From contig CM047431.1 in the NCBI GenBank assembly GCA_026168455.1, forward strand, positions 56,412,539 through 56,476,538: a stretch of 64,000 bases of DNA, read 5' to 3'. This DNA is from Theocolax elegans (taxonomy: Eukaryota; Arthropoda; Insecta; Hymenoptera; Cerocephalidae). How positions within the stretch are numbered: the stretch's first letter is position 1; each line of letters begins with the position of its first letter. The notes under the pieces were generated by a model. That model did not search any database. It saw only the letters and a list, made by a program, of their open reading frames with translations, and had not been told where the DNA came from. Positions 53,067-64,000 of this stretch are shown in pieces. Made by a program: the position numbers and the translations under genes.

Positions 53067-56000
53067 TCGATACCTATTTTTGTTGTGGTAGTTTTTGTAA
53101 CGCATCGTACGATGCGTACGTTGCAAAAATTGGAACCCATTCTTCATTTTTTTTCCAATTATTTTATCGATACAACTACACGGAGGAGAATAAATAAATA
53201 ACGATAACCCAACATTACGCAGTGAAATGTTGCTACGAATAATTTTAATCAAAATTGAGAATTAGATTGAGAATTTTGGCCATCCTGCCGTTACTATTCT
53301 ATATATATCTAGATTACCTACACACTTTTTTAATAAGCATGTTATCGCGTGTATAATTTACCTTGGTAAAAATCAGTATATTTTAAAAGGTCCATTTTGT
53401 TTTTTTTTTTCCACTGCTACGTTTCACTTAACTATATATATGTAATATGCGAAACATCGAATTTATTTATACGTTCAGTTTCTAGTGCTTTAAAGCACTT
53501 TGAACCTTAAATTTTTTATTACGTAGGATTGGTCATTTGATTATTAATTTCATTTTCGTCTGTAAACAACTCCTATAAATTTTAATGTTATTATATTGAT
53601 TCGATATCAAATTTTCAGAAAGATTTTTAATGATTTTTTTAATAGTTTTAACTAATTAATATGTATATCAATCCTTATTTTACTTGTTTTCTACCAGAGC
53701 ACAAGACAATAATTTATCATTGATAACTAGATACTATATGTAAATATGCAGATCCGTCGTATAAATCGAATAATCTGGAAAATGTGGTAGATTTATATTT
53801 ATATATATGTATCTGACTCGATAAAATTATTTATTTACGATAGTTAATGAAAAGCTCACCGTTAAAGCACAGTGAATAGCCTTGAAAACATTCTTAAGTG
53901 GTATCATTTCAAACGAATGAACCGAGTATTCATTATAATTCGCCTTTGATGCATCTCCTTTTGACTACGTTTAAGCTCTACGAGATGGAAGTCAGAGTTG
54001 ATACCTCTTTAAAAGTTCTCAGCCAGTTATTTATTATTTAACTTAAGGGAGTGAGAAAGAAAGACGGAGATAAGGACGGAGATTTAATTTATATTCTCGA
54101 AGGGATTCCTTTTTGTATGTATATATGTATAAAAGCATAAAGGGGTAGATATTAATTTTTCAGTAGTGCGTCGAAAAGTGATCGAGTGATTTAATAATCG
54201 ACTTTGCTCTACTGTCATTTGTACCTTTTGTACGAAAACACATTAAACCTTTACGTTTTTCGTGATAAATATATTGAATGCATTAAGCACTTTGTATATA
54301 GAAGATATTTTAAAGTTTTTTTTTTATTTTAAGACAAATTAAATTGATAGTAAGCTTTTAACCTACCTATCTTATTGACGTAACATGTCACATAAAAATC
54401 GACGTAATTAAGAAAGGGCATTTATCTGCCGTTATTAAATTTAAGGTGTAAATAATGATTACTTTTTGAGAACCACTCCTTATCAATATTATTTAATAAT
54501 GAATTTCAAGTTATTGAACATTACCTAATATTGCACAAGAGTAATAGCTTCTTTTGGTAAGAGATGATTCTTGAAAACTAATAACTATTTTAACTTTTAT
54601 GTAAAATTAATTAACGGATGCATTGTTATAGATAGAATATTGATAAACAATGGGCTATCGACTCTTACAAATTTCTAAAAATCAATATTTTCTTTAATTA
54701 TTAACGTCGATAAGGTAGGGTAAGATAACAAAAAAAATAAAAACTATTTGTAGATATTTATTGTAATAATATTGCTTGTAAATTAAATTCCGTAAACGCC
54801 TGTACATAAATTGTATCGATGTCACTTACCAAGAAGAAAAAATATAAGCGCGCGATTTATCTCGAAAATTCATTGAAATTATCATCAACGAATGTGTATA
54901 CCTGAAACAGAAAATTAATTACATGAATATTTATCGATTGAAAGGTGACTATATTTTTATATAAACATAATTAATTAATAATCGAACACGTGCATCGAAT
55001 CAATCAAATCAATTTTCAATACGATTCAATTTTAGACTGCATTAATTCCGGTTTGTCAGTTGTACAATAGAATTAATTATATGTACGTATAATAATGTTC
55101 TTCGAAATATTATACATTTGTCGTAATGAACACTTTATTAATTATTTTGGGCTAATTAAGAAAAAAAACAAATACAATTAATTTAATTGATTAACGACGT
55201 CGATTTAATGGATAATTATTGCGTTGGGCCGTAATGTACGTATATATACAAATACACGCGTGTACGTCGACAATTATTGTAAATCAAAAGTAAACTAAAG
55301 TAAAAAAGAAGAGAAAAAAAAAGAGGAAAATATTCGAAGCAATAGAGTTTTAACACGTTATAATCGCAAGTTCCGGGTTGTCGAAATCACATCCATCGGA
55401 CGCGAGGTCTGATAAGTCGCTTCCAGGTCTGAATTATCGGAATCCAGAGAATGCACTCGGTGAGAATCGCAGGTAAAACGGTAAAGCGAAAATTCGAGCA
55501 AAAAGGGGTACGTATAGGTGTATAAAGAGAAGAAAGATATCGCACGCACACATTACGTGATATGCAAATACGGTGAGAGTCTTATGCCGATAAAGAGAAG
55601 GATGTACCGAATGCGAATCTTGTGTTTCCCGCACCAACCGCCGTCGGCGAGTTTATACTCGCGTTTCCCTTTTTGCCTCTGTCTCGTGGTTTACGTACTG
55701 CTTCGAATCCTTTTTATGTACTTTCTTAATAACGATCATGATTCGACGTTTCTTCCATTTTCTCTCTTTTTATCTTTCTCTTCTCGGTCGTCGATTCGAC
55801 TCCTGGGATTTATCTTTACTTAAGAATTTACCGTGTAATTAGAACTTTTTCTTTAATTTTTACAAAATTATACCTTTTTTCTTTTTTCTTTTTTTTTGTT
55901 ACATCATTTATTTTGTCACTGGTATTGCGCGCGTCTCTCAACACAGCATTATCAATTACACGAAAATATACAAGTGTAAAAAGAGAAGACGTTTATCCGT

Positions 56001-56136
56001 CGATGAGTGGAAAAGAAGAGATTATTCGCAACGTTTATTCAGATTGATTTACAATCGCTTCCCACCTCCTAGGAATTCATTCGGTTAGAAATAAAGAAAA
56101 CAATTTGCACGTGGCGATTAATTTTTCAATGATCTA

Positions 56137-56139
<3 letters not shown>

Positions 56140-56195
<56 letters not shown>

Positions 56196-56201
56196 GAGAG
56201 A
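56140..56201. repeat. (GA)n microsatellite
   Basis: About 60 nt of GA with one C interruption near 56188. Confidence 0.95.
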
Positions 56202-58403
56202 ACAGGTTTCGAGCGGTCAGACTGCTCGGCTCCTTTCTCACTGGATGGCATTTATCTGATTGAAACGCAGTGTGGAATCACTGACGTTTTCAACAACCGG
56301 CTCAATCGTTACGTTTCTTTATTTCCCCTTATATCCAATAAAACGCAGAAAATTCATGTAATCTAGAATAGTGTATTTTTATTGTGTGTTTTTCTTTTTA
56401 AAAATTGCATTTTTAATAAGAAAAATTCTTGAGGTATTTAATTAGCACTAAATCGTGTACTTCGATAATATCGTCGTTCTGAAAAAGATTAACGTTATGA
56501 AAGGTTAAAGGAATTGAAACAAAAAGAAAAAAATACGAAAGAAATATGTAGAAGGAATAAATAGGTACAGAGACATTTCCACATTAATTCCGGTAGCCGG
56601 TTGCGCATAATCGATTTCAACCGATCGATTTAACCCGAGCTTGGGCGCATAATGTCAACGTCATCGAAAAGAGGGTAGCTGAATTAATCCAGGAGTAAAA
56701 TGGCCAACGTTGGTCGACTCGATTGAAATATACGCGATGAGTAATCTCTCGACGCGACCGAAACGAATGAATTATTCCCGTGAATCCGTGAAACGTTCGC
56801 GTCCGGTGGGAGAATTTCCGAATCCCAAACCGTTTGGAAGTAATTCGAGGGTGTCCTTGTTACCCTTACTCCATTCTTACATATTTATATCGTTTCGTTT
56901 TCCCGACATTAAATTATTTCGCCAAACGGATTTAAAATTATTCAATTTGTTTCTTCGTTTCATTTCCAAATTTTCGACAATTTCGTTAATTCTGACAATT
57001 TTCATGCAAATTGTAACGTTTAATCGAATTTCAGTGAAGCACATTGATTTCCCGACCGTGCGTCAATTCGATCCTCCTACAGAGATATTTCTTTCCACGT
57101 CTTAGAACAGTTATATAGGTAATGATATTGAATAAATTTCGATGAAAAACAAGTGGTTTAGTGTATCCTACGAACCGATTTACGTTGGCTATATGTGGGA
57201 TGAGATTTTATCTTTGATAATTGTTTATTTATATTCTTTATTGAATATTTTAAATTGTCCAAATGTAGCTCAATTTAGTCGTCATACTGACTTTCACAGT
57301 CACTTAAGAAATGCAAAATACTAAGATAGATCTTTTTTTATATACTAATTTTTTATTTTCTTTAAAATAGTCGGTGCAAATACTTCTATTGCATTAGATT
57401 TTTGGTCACTCGTTGCTTATATTCCAAGAGTTTGACTTTCAAAATGACCGAATCTGATGCGTGGAATATTGATGTATCTAACAGTCAAAGGTAACAAAGT
57501 AATATATAAATAATATATAAATAATATCGATGAAATTTTCAATAATAATTACTTGTATTTTTCTGTCAAAAATTTTGAAATCACTCAATAAATTATATGT
57601 TTACCATTTTCTATCCGAATATTCTTGAAATTATCGTTTAAGAAACTAATCGTTATATAAAACATAAATCCTTGAATCAATCGCCCAAAAATAAAGTTTT
57701 CAATTCCATTAGCAGTAGAAGAATTCCAGAAATATTTAGATCCTCCAATTATTTTTTATTCTAATAAAACTTGAAAAAAAATATAGATACCGGTACAAAT
57801 TGGCCGAGGACGTATGTCACTTAAAAAATATCGATTTAACGCCATCCATCAAAAGGTTAAAAGTAATTTTTGATAATTATAATTACAAACGACAATTTAT
57901 TTATCTTTGAAACTATCAGATGGAAAAATCGCAAAATGAGTAATACGATACTCACACCAAAGCGGTGTATGATTCGTACGGTATGTAACCACAAACGTGT
58001 TTTTATATTGTCAAACAAGTAAAATGATAAATACGAGAAATTTATTATAACCTGCGAATCCGTTACGTTGCAAACTATATAAATACGTACGAGTAACGAG
58101 AACAAAAAAAAATCAAAATATTTTTTCACCATATATTTGCATTAGTATTATCATATAAAATTAATTGTTAAATAATACTTTCGACAGATCGTAAATCTCC
58201 CACGGAGTGATAACATTTAAATTGCTAAACCGTTAAAATGCAAAAGGAAAAAAAAGTTTGTTTTTACATCACGCAATGTTAATATCTAATCCTACCTAAA
58301 ATCACGGTAAATCACACATAATTATTGAAATTAATCGGTTTTACGTCGATGTAGCAGTAGAAGAAAAAGCAGAAAAGCGTAAGAGAAAGAGAGAGAGAGA
58401 GAA

Positions 58404-58446
58404 CGGTGGGGCGGACGGGAAGGGGTCAGGGGGGGGGCGGAGAGGG
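58404..58446. repeat. G-rich tract
   Basis: At least four plus-strand runs of three or more G within about 40 nt, able in principle to form a G-quadruplex. Confidence 0.6.
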
Positions 58447-59523
58447 AAAGAGTAGAAAAAAACAAAGTAATGCGCAACCTCGATTTGATTTAAGATTCAA
58501 GGAGGAATAATCGGAGCAACCGTTTAATTACCTTGAGGCGCGTATACGTTAATATAAAATAAATAGTAACACCGAAACTGTGTGTGTAAATTGTATATAC
58601 CATCGATGGTAATAAATTATCGGACAAACAAGTCCCGTAAATCAGAACGAGACTAAGACGACACTGTCCCGGTAAATACTGCGAGTGTAACCGAGAGGAA
58701 GAAAACACGTGGCAATACGGAATTAAACGGCACTAAATACCACGTGATGTTTCAGTAGGTGGAATATTACTAGGATTTCGTTGAATGATATGTTTCGCTC
58801 TGTCGATGCCAGTAAAACCTTTATTTTCTTTTCGTTTTCCACGTTTCAGTTGTAATTTGTACTTTGGCACTTAAATTTGTTTTATTTTATCTTGATAATC
58901 TTTACATCTTAGATAAGCTAACAAACTATACACATATATACACATTTAAATATATAGATATATATTTAGGTATAATTTCATCTGATACAAGAAAATGTAA
59001 ATAGATAACGTATTAACGGTAGCAAGGTTTTCTTTTACCTAATACGACATTTATCTCTAGTTACACGATTTTTGTACACGTATTATATTTTTATCATCTA
59101 TTTATAAATTCACTTTACTGTACATATTACGATCAATTAAACGAAATTAAAATACTAATTATAATAGTTTAAGAGCAATAAACGTTTAAAAATAAAAATG
59201 GTAAATTAGTGTATCTTTCGTATATACACGGACGGAAACATAAGAGATAATAAATATTACTTCCTCGTAGAGGAAGCTTTGTAATAGTAAAATTTTTCGA
59301 CTCGCTATAAACATGTTATAAGTATGTTTTAACATGTAAAGAGTCGAAATCATGTTTTTTTAGAAAATGTCTGTATGGATGTGTGCGTGTGTGTATGAAT
59401 GTATACCGCCGTATTTTTTAAACTACTCGTTCAATATCGCCCAGCTTGTGTGTATAATTTATTTTTCTTTTCCGAATTCCGGAAAAGACTTTGGTTATTT
59501 ATCCCTCAAAAAGTTTCTTTTAA

Positions 59524-59665
59524 CCTTTAGACTGCCGGTATTTTTGCCTTATAAATTGATATTTTTGATGTGCAAAATTTATATACATAAAAACACCTCA
59601 TATCTCTAGAGTAGTTGTCAAGGTCACAGGTGGCTCATATATGAGACATGCTGGCAGTCTAAAGG
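59524..59665. mobile_element. piggyBac-type MITE, 142 bp, TTAA target duplication
   Basis: TTAA at 59520-59523 and 59666-59669 flanks an element beginning CCTTTAGACTGCCGG and ending CTGGCAGTCTAAAGG. The terminal inverted repeats agree over 13 bases and then again after one mismatch. TTAA duplication plus ends starting CC is the signature of the piggyBac superfamily. There is no coding capacity, so it would need a transposase supplied elsewhere. The short body contains another short palindrome (TCATATATGA). Confidence 0.82.
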
Positions 59666-60639
59666 TTAAAACCAATTTTCGTTTTATAAAAAATTAATTT
59701 TTCAAAAATTTTAATAATATTTTTAATTTTTTTTCAATTGGACCAAATGCACTTTATAGACAATAAAAAAACTATCTGCTCGATTTTGGATTGACTAATT
59801 ATTTCTATTAGTTTTTTTATTAAATATTTTATATATTAGAAATTATTCAGACAAATGTGGTGAAATAATGTATGATGAAAGAGCCATTTAATGGTCATAA
59901 ACTGAAAACATTTCAAATAATTATATCGATTAGTTTTGATTAAAAAATTAAAACGTGAAATAATTGGGGTTTTTGAGTCGAACGTTTTCAGGAATAAAAA
60001 GAATTTTGGACTTGAAATTTTGGGAAAGAATAGTAACTTTAGTAGTTTTGAACCCTATTGTTTTTCAGTTCAAAATATCTATAGTTACCTGAGTTATTAA
60101 GCATTATATATTTTTGGACAAAATGTTTGATTTCTCATATCTCTGAAAATAATTGATCAAATATGTTAAAAAGTCGTGGAAATAGAACATAATAATAGCA
60201 TTATGCTGTGACAATTTTGTTTACTTATAAAGTAATATAATGTGGAAATAACCATATTTTTAATAGAAAATGTTTTTAGAAAATCCAAAGCGAAGTAAAA
60301 AAAGATAATTTTTTCTTATTATGAACAAAAACCGCTGACAATTCATTGACTATTATGTGTCCAATATAATAAATTTATAGTATTTTTGGAGAAAATGTTT
60401 TTTAAAATTTTAAAGAAGTCTTAAATGCATTGTATAAATTTTTTTTTGTGGGAGGTTTGACGGTATCTCACTACACCTTTATTTTATTTTGCTTTTTAAC
60501 CCCCTCTATCTCCATCCTTCTCGTATTAGCCCGGGGTTGTATGTTCGTGGGTAAGGGAAAACCTATGACTAAACCTGGACCTGTGGGATAAATTTTGCTT
60601 AGAATCAGTTTGAATTTTAGAATTAGTTGTAGTTCTTGT

Positions 60640-60790
60640 ACTCAAAGCAAAATAATTAGTAGATTTTCAGTTATATGCGGATAGGAATGTTAAATAGAAA
60701 GCTCTTGATTATTCGATTTTACTTAACAAAAATTTGGAACTTTCCTAAATTCGCATAACTCGAAATCTATTAATTATTTTATTTTGAACT
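60640..60790. repeat. Imperfect long inverted repeat
   Basis: The arm 60640-60690 (with AAAATAATTAGTAGATTT) matches the reverse complement of 60738-60790 (with AAAATAATTAATAGATTT) over about 50 bases with scattered mismatches. The loop is about 45 bases. It is probably a foldback MITE remnant or a transcribed hairpin. Confidence 0.55.
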
Positions 60791-63700
60791 TAATAATTTA
60801 CATGTTGTACAATCGTTGCCATAAGATTCCCTTTTGCTTCTGAACGTCGACCTACTTTACTACTACAACTGCTAAATCTACGTAATTGCCATGTATAACG
60901 TAAATGCACGGTGCGCACGCTTACTTAGTTTTATTCATTCTTGTCGAGTTTATACATCGTTTGCTTTCTCGATCATATCCGAGATCAGGAGCGGCTTCTA
61001 GTGGAAAAGTTTATTAGTAATTAGGGGAGAAGCAATATCTTTTATAGTGAGATAAAAAATTGGATTACAATAACAAAATGGATTCGATTGTTTACGAACG
61101 ATTTTGCCGTGATTTTTAGGTGAAGTTCTATTTATCCACAGAATTATTGTACAAATGTACAACGCTCAGATTACAATCTTGTAAGAAATTATTTTGTTAA
61201 TTTTACATTAGTTATTAATTGTATCAATAGAAAGAATTATTCGTCAACGTAAAATTGTTTTTTTTTTAAATAATGTTATACTAAAAATCTGCGCAGGACT
61301 TGGTAAATTTACTGTGCTCAACGATCGATTTGTATTTTTTCGTGAAACAATGAAATTCACTGAAAGGAAATACAGTTATCCCTTATGCAATATACCCTTA
61401 TAGTCGGTCGTATATAAATCCCGTTCGATTATGCGGGTATACGCGTGCGAATGCTAATACCGAATTTGTGAACCCGTACACGAATTCATGAGCGGTATCT
61501 TTTAGTTACACGAATCGATCGATCCCTTCCATTTTTATTTCCATTTTGCGTAAGCTTCCAATGTATTCAAATACTCTTTTTGACAGGACATGACATTTTT
61601 TTTTCGATTTGATCAAGATTTTTGTGTATTATGTATACATTTTCGATTATATTAAATTGTCCGTTTCGAATTATTATTATCGAGAATAATCTTTACATTT
61701 TGTAATACGAAGAAACCTATTTTTCTTTGAGCTTCGTCGTATTACAAGTCGAGTAAGTATAAGAATTCCGTCGAAATTCCGCGACCCGTAAAGTTTAATA
61801 AACGATATTTGTATTTACACGAGGTAAGCAAACGTGAACACCAACGACTAATTTCAGTTACACAAAGTAAAGAAGAAGAAACTAAAATTTCCAGTGGTTT
61901 TTTTTATAATATAAACGGGTTATTTTTCTTTCGCCATAAGATAATTCAAGCAGGAAGAGAATAAGAAGAAGAAGAAAGAGAGAGAGAGAGAGAGATGAGG
62001 AGATTCCTTAGCGAAATACCTTATCGGTACCATTGGATCGATCGGAATCTGCTGCGAGTTTACCGAAGATATTTGCCTGACCTTTTCTCGGTTGCTTCAA
62101 AAATTCCTTATGAGAATTGTACAGTCGCGAGATTTGAATTATCCAGGGCTACGAAACGATTATATTACTTGCTCCGTTTCACAGTTTACTTTTTTCTTTC
62201 TTAATCCCATTCTCACTGGTTATCGAATTGTTGAGGTTTAAAGCGAATCTGATGAATTGCATATAAATTGCAATCGTAAAACAAATTAAGTTATTGGAAA
62301 CTCTCGCACTTCCATCAGAAATTTATTTGTATCGATACTATTTAATCAACCGTTTTAAATTCTTTAACTCTATGTTTGTTTGTTTTTTTTCGTAATCTTC
62401 GACGCTGCGTAATTAGTAGTCGAGAATTATTTTAGTCAGACATAATTATGAAATTTCAGTTTTCATTTATAACCATTTTAATGCTTAGAATCGTTGTAAA
62501 ATAATTTAAGATTTAATATTTCATCACGTTTGGAGAGTTAATTATAAATATCTAAGCAGCATTGTAATTATTGGTCTTACATGTAAATAATTAACGAAGT
62601 ATTACAACTCCTGCCTACAGGTTATTAATTATTAAATATTGTAATTATTTAGTCATTTCTAACAGTAATTCTTGTGTTTCGCGAATATTATTATTAATAC
62701 ATAATCATTGTAAATAATATAAATGTTAAATATTAGAAATTTCATTTTTTTATTTAAGTTTACGTAGATTCGAAGAAATTTGATATATAGGGTGACTTAC
62801 TTACCCAGTGAACGAATAAGGAACATACAAATTTCATATAAACACTTGGATAATATTAATCATTGTCTATCCTATTTATTATTTAAAAAATAATATGTCC
62901 ATTCAATATTAATATATTCGTTCGAAAATAAAAGAAAACAAGATAAAAATGTGACCAAAATCTAGTGAATGAACACCGTAGTCAGCAAATGAATACGCGC
63001 ATTTAAAATACATCGGGACTGTCATAACCTCCAATGTTTCCTATGCTTTATACATATTAATTCACTAGTGTTGAAAATTCTTATAAGAAATCTTCGTTTT
63101 GATGGTAAAATGATTATTCGTCAGTTTTGAAGATTTTTTGTAAATCCATGAAAACACACGGATTTGACTATTTATTATACAAGTGTTTATTCACTGGTGA
63201 CAGTTCAAATACTGGTCCAATCACTCATCTTTACAAATTTTACACATTTTAATCCGAATTTATTTAATAATATAAATAATGTAACATACTTAGAATTATT
63301 TAATAATTTACTTATTATTTATCGCAACTGTATACATATATAATATTTTTATAAAAATTAAAATAAATATTGAAAAAAATGTTCGCGTATGAAGAATAAT
63401 TTTTCTTATTCACACGTAACAATCAGATTTATACAATGAAAAAGTAGATGACAATACGAAACGATTTTGCATTTAAAATCAATCAAATTTAAATACATAA
63501 TATACGCACGCACAATGAAAATCCCATTCAAGCGAAATACATTTAAAACTATTCGCGGAACGATTGCCGTTAACCGTACAGCGTAAAACGTTTTAGCCAA
63601 CAAAAAGGTAAGGCCACGAAAGGGTGTACGGGGTTGAGGGGGGTAAGTAACAAAAGGTTCGACGTCTTAAAGCTCGTAACAAAGAGCTCAAGTTTCTTAT

Positions 63701-64000
63701 AAACGTTAATTTGAGCTTTCATCGGCGACGCCGTGAATTTTTCATTAAACTTTTTAATTTCCTTCTACTGCGCTTGCAATCATTCGCGCGGTGATTATTA
63801 CACTTTTACGCATGGAGGAAAAAAAAAAATAGAGAAGCTTTACCCGGGATGAAAAAAAAAGAAAGAAAGACGGAAAAGAAATATACGGCCAGGTAGATTT
63901 ACGAGGATCGTAATGAGAAAAATTTAGCTTGTGCATTCATTGAAATTTATGCCCTTTTTTTAAGCGATCTCCAAGCTCTTTACGACTCACTTAATAATGC

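Larger units (their letters stand above)
36227..64000 (-). other. twin: Probable very long upstream intron of twin (at least 27.7 kb)
   Basis: Reading both strands, I found no leucine-rich-repeat exon of twin and no other gene I could name. The region is AT-rich with CpG-rich islands near 38.3-38.5, 41.2-42.1, 44.2-44.5, 45.8-46.2, 52.0-52.9, 55.3-56.2 and 56.6-56.9 kb. It carries many GA/CT and TA microsatellites, the 142-bp MITE, inverted-repeat structures, and weak coding candidates at 43281-43475 (+) and 55358-55480 (-). If the LRR exons lie beyond 64000, all of it is intron. An unrecognised gene or the twin promoter for a short isoform cannot be excluded. Confidence 0.5.

Noticed and set aside
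53001..53252. Poly-Asn and poly-Tyr frames
   Set aside because: Produced by the ATT microsatellite.
56710..57105. 131-codon plus-strand frame
   Set aside because: Ser/Arg/Phe-rich translation of CpG-rich intron; no motif, no partner exons.
61995..62204. 69-codon plus-strand frame
   Set aside because: Short, directly follows a GA repeat, and no recognisable motif.

Overview
This is nuclear DNA of an insect, most likely a hymenopteran (bee, ant or wasp). It is AT-rich with CpG-rich patches, genes are split by long introns, splice sites are animal-type GT-AG, and one conserved gene is clearly arthropod CCR4 (Drosophila twin). The order-level guess rests on composition and gene style only.

Two protein-coding genes can be supported, both on the minus strand. 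At 376-2617 lies a complete three-exon gene for a 360-residue secreted protein of no family I recognise. Its first exon encodes just a signal peptide; the mature chain is helix-rich, has four N-glycosylation sequons and one cysteine pair, and ends in a basic amphipathic helix. From 12780 to 36226 lie the last seven coding exons of the CCR4-NOT deadenylase catalytic subunit (twin / CNOT6 / CNOT6L). They encode the linker and the whole exonuclease-endonuclease-phosphatase (EEP) domain, 381 residues to the stop, with every catalytic residue intact. The N-terminal leucine-rich repeats were not found and should lie beyond 64000, which makes 36227-64000 most simply one very long intron.

The rest is non-coding. 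2618-12779 is intergenic or long 3' UTR. The introns hold a tRNA-derived SINE with target-site duplication (28836-29280), a 142-bp TTAA-flanked piggyBac-type MITE (59524-59665), a 585-bp element with 26-bp perfect terminal inverted repeats (21368-21952), several degenerate foldback structures, and many microsatellites, with an excess of long GA/CT tracts between 43 and 62 kb.

The two genes show no operon-like or functional link. CCR4 shortens mRNA poly(A) tails inside the cell, while the neighbour is exported. No CRISPR, rRNA, functional tRNA or viral gene was seen. The most unusual items are the unrecognised secreted gene, the 585-bp TIR element, the large 5.2-6.1 kb foldback, the twin hairpins at 44.3 kb, and a 51-nt perfectly alternating purine-pyrimidine tract at 52841-52891.
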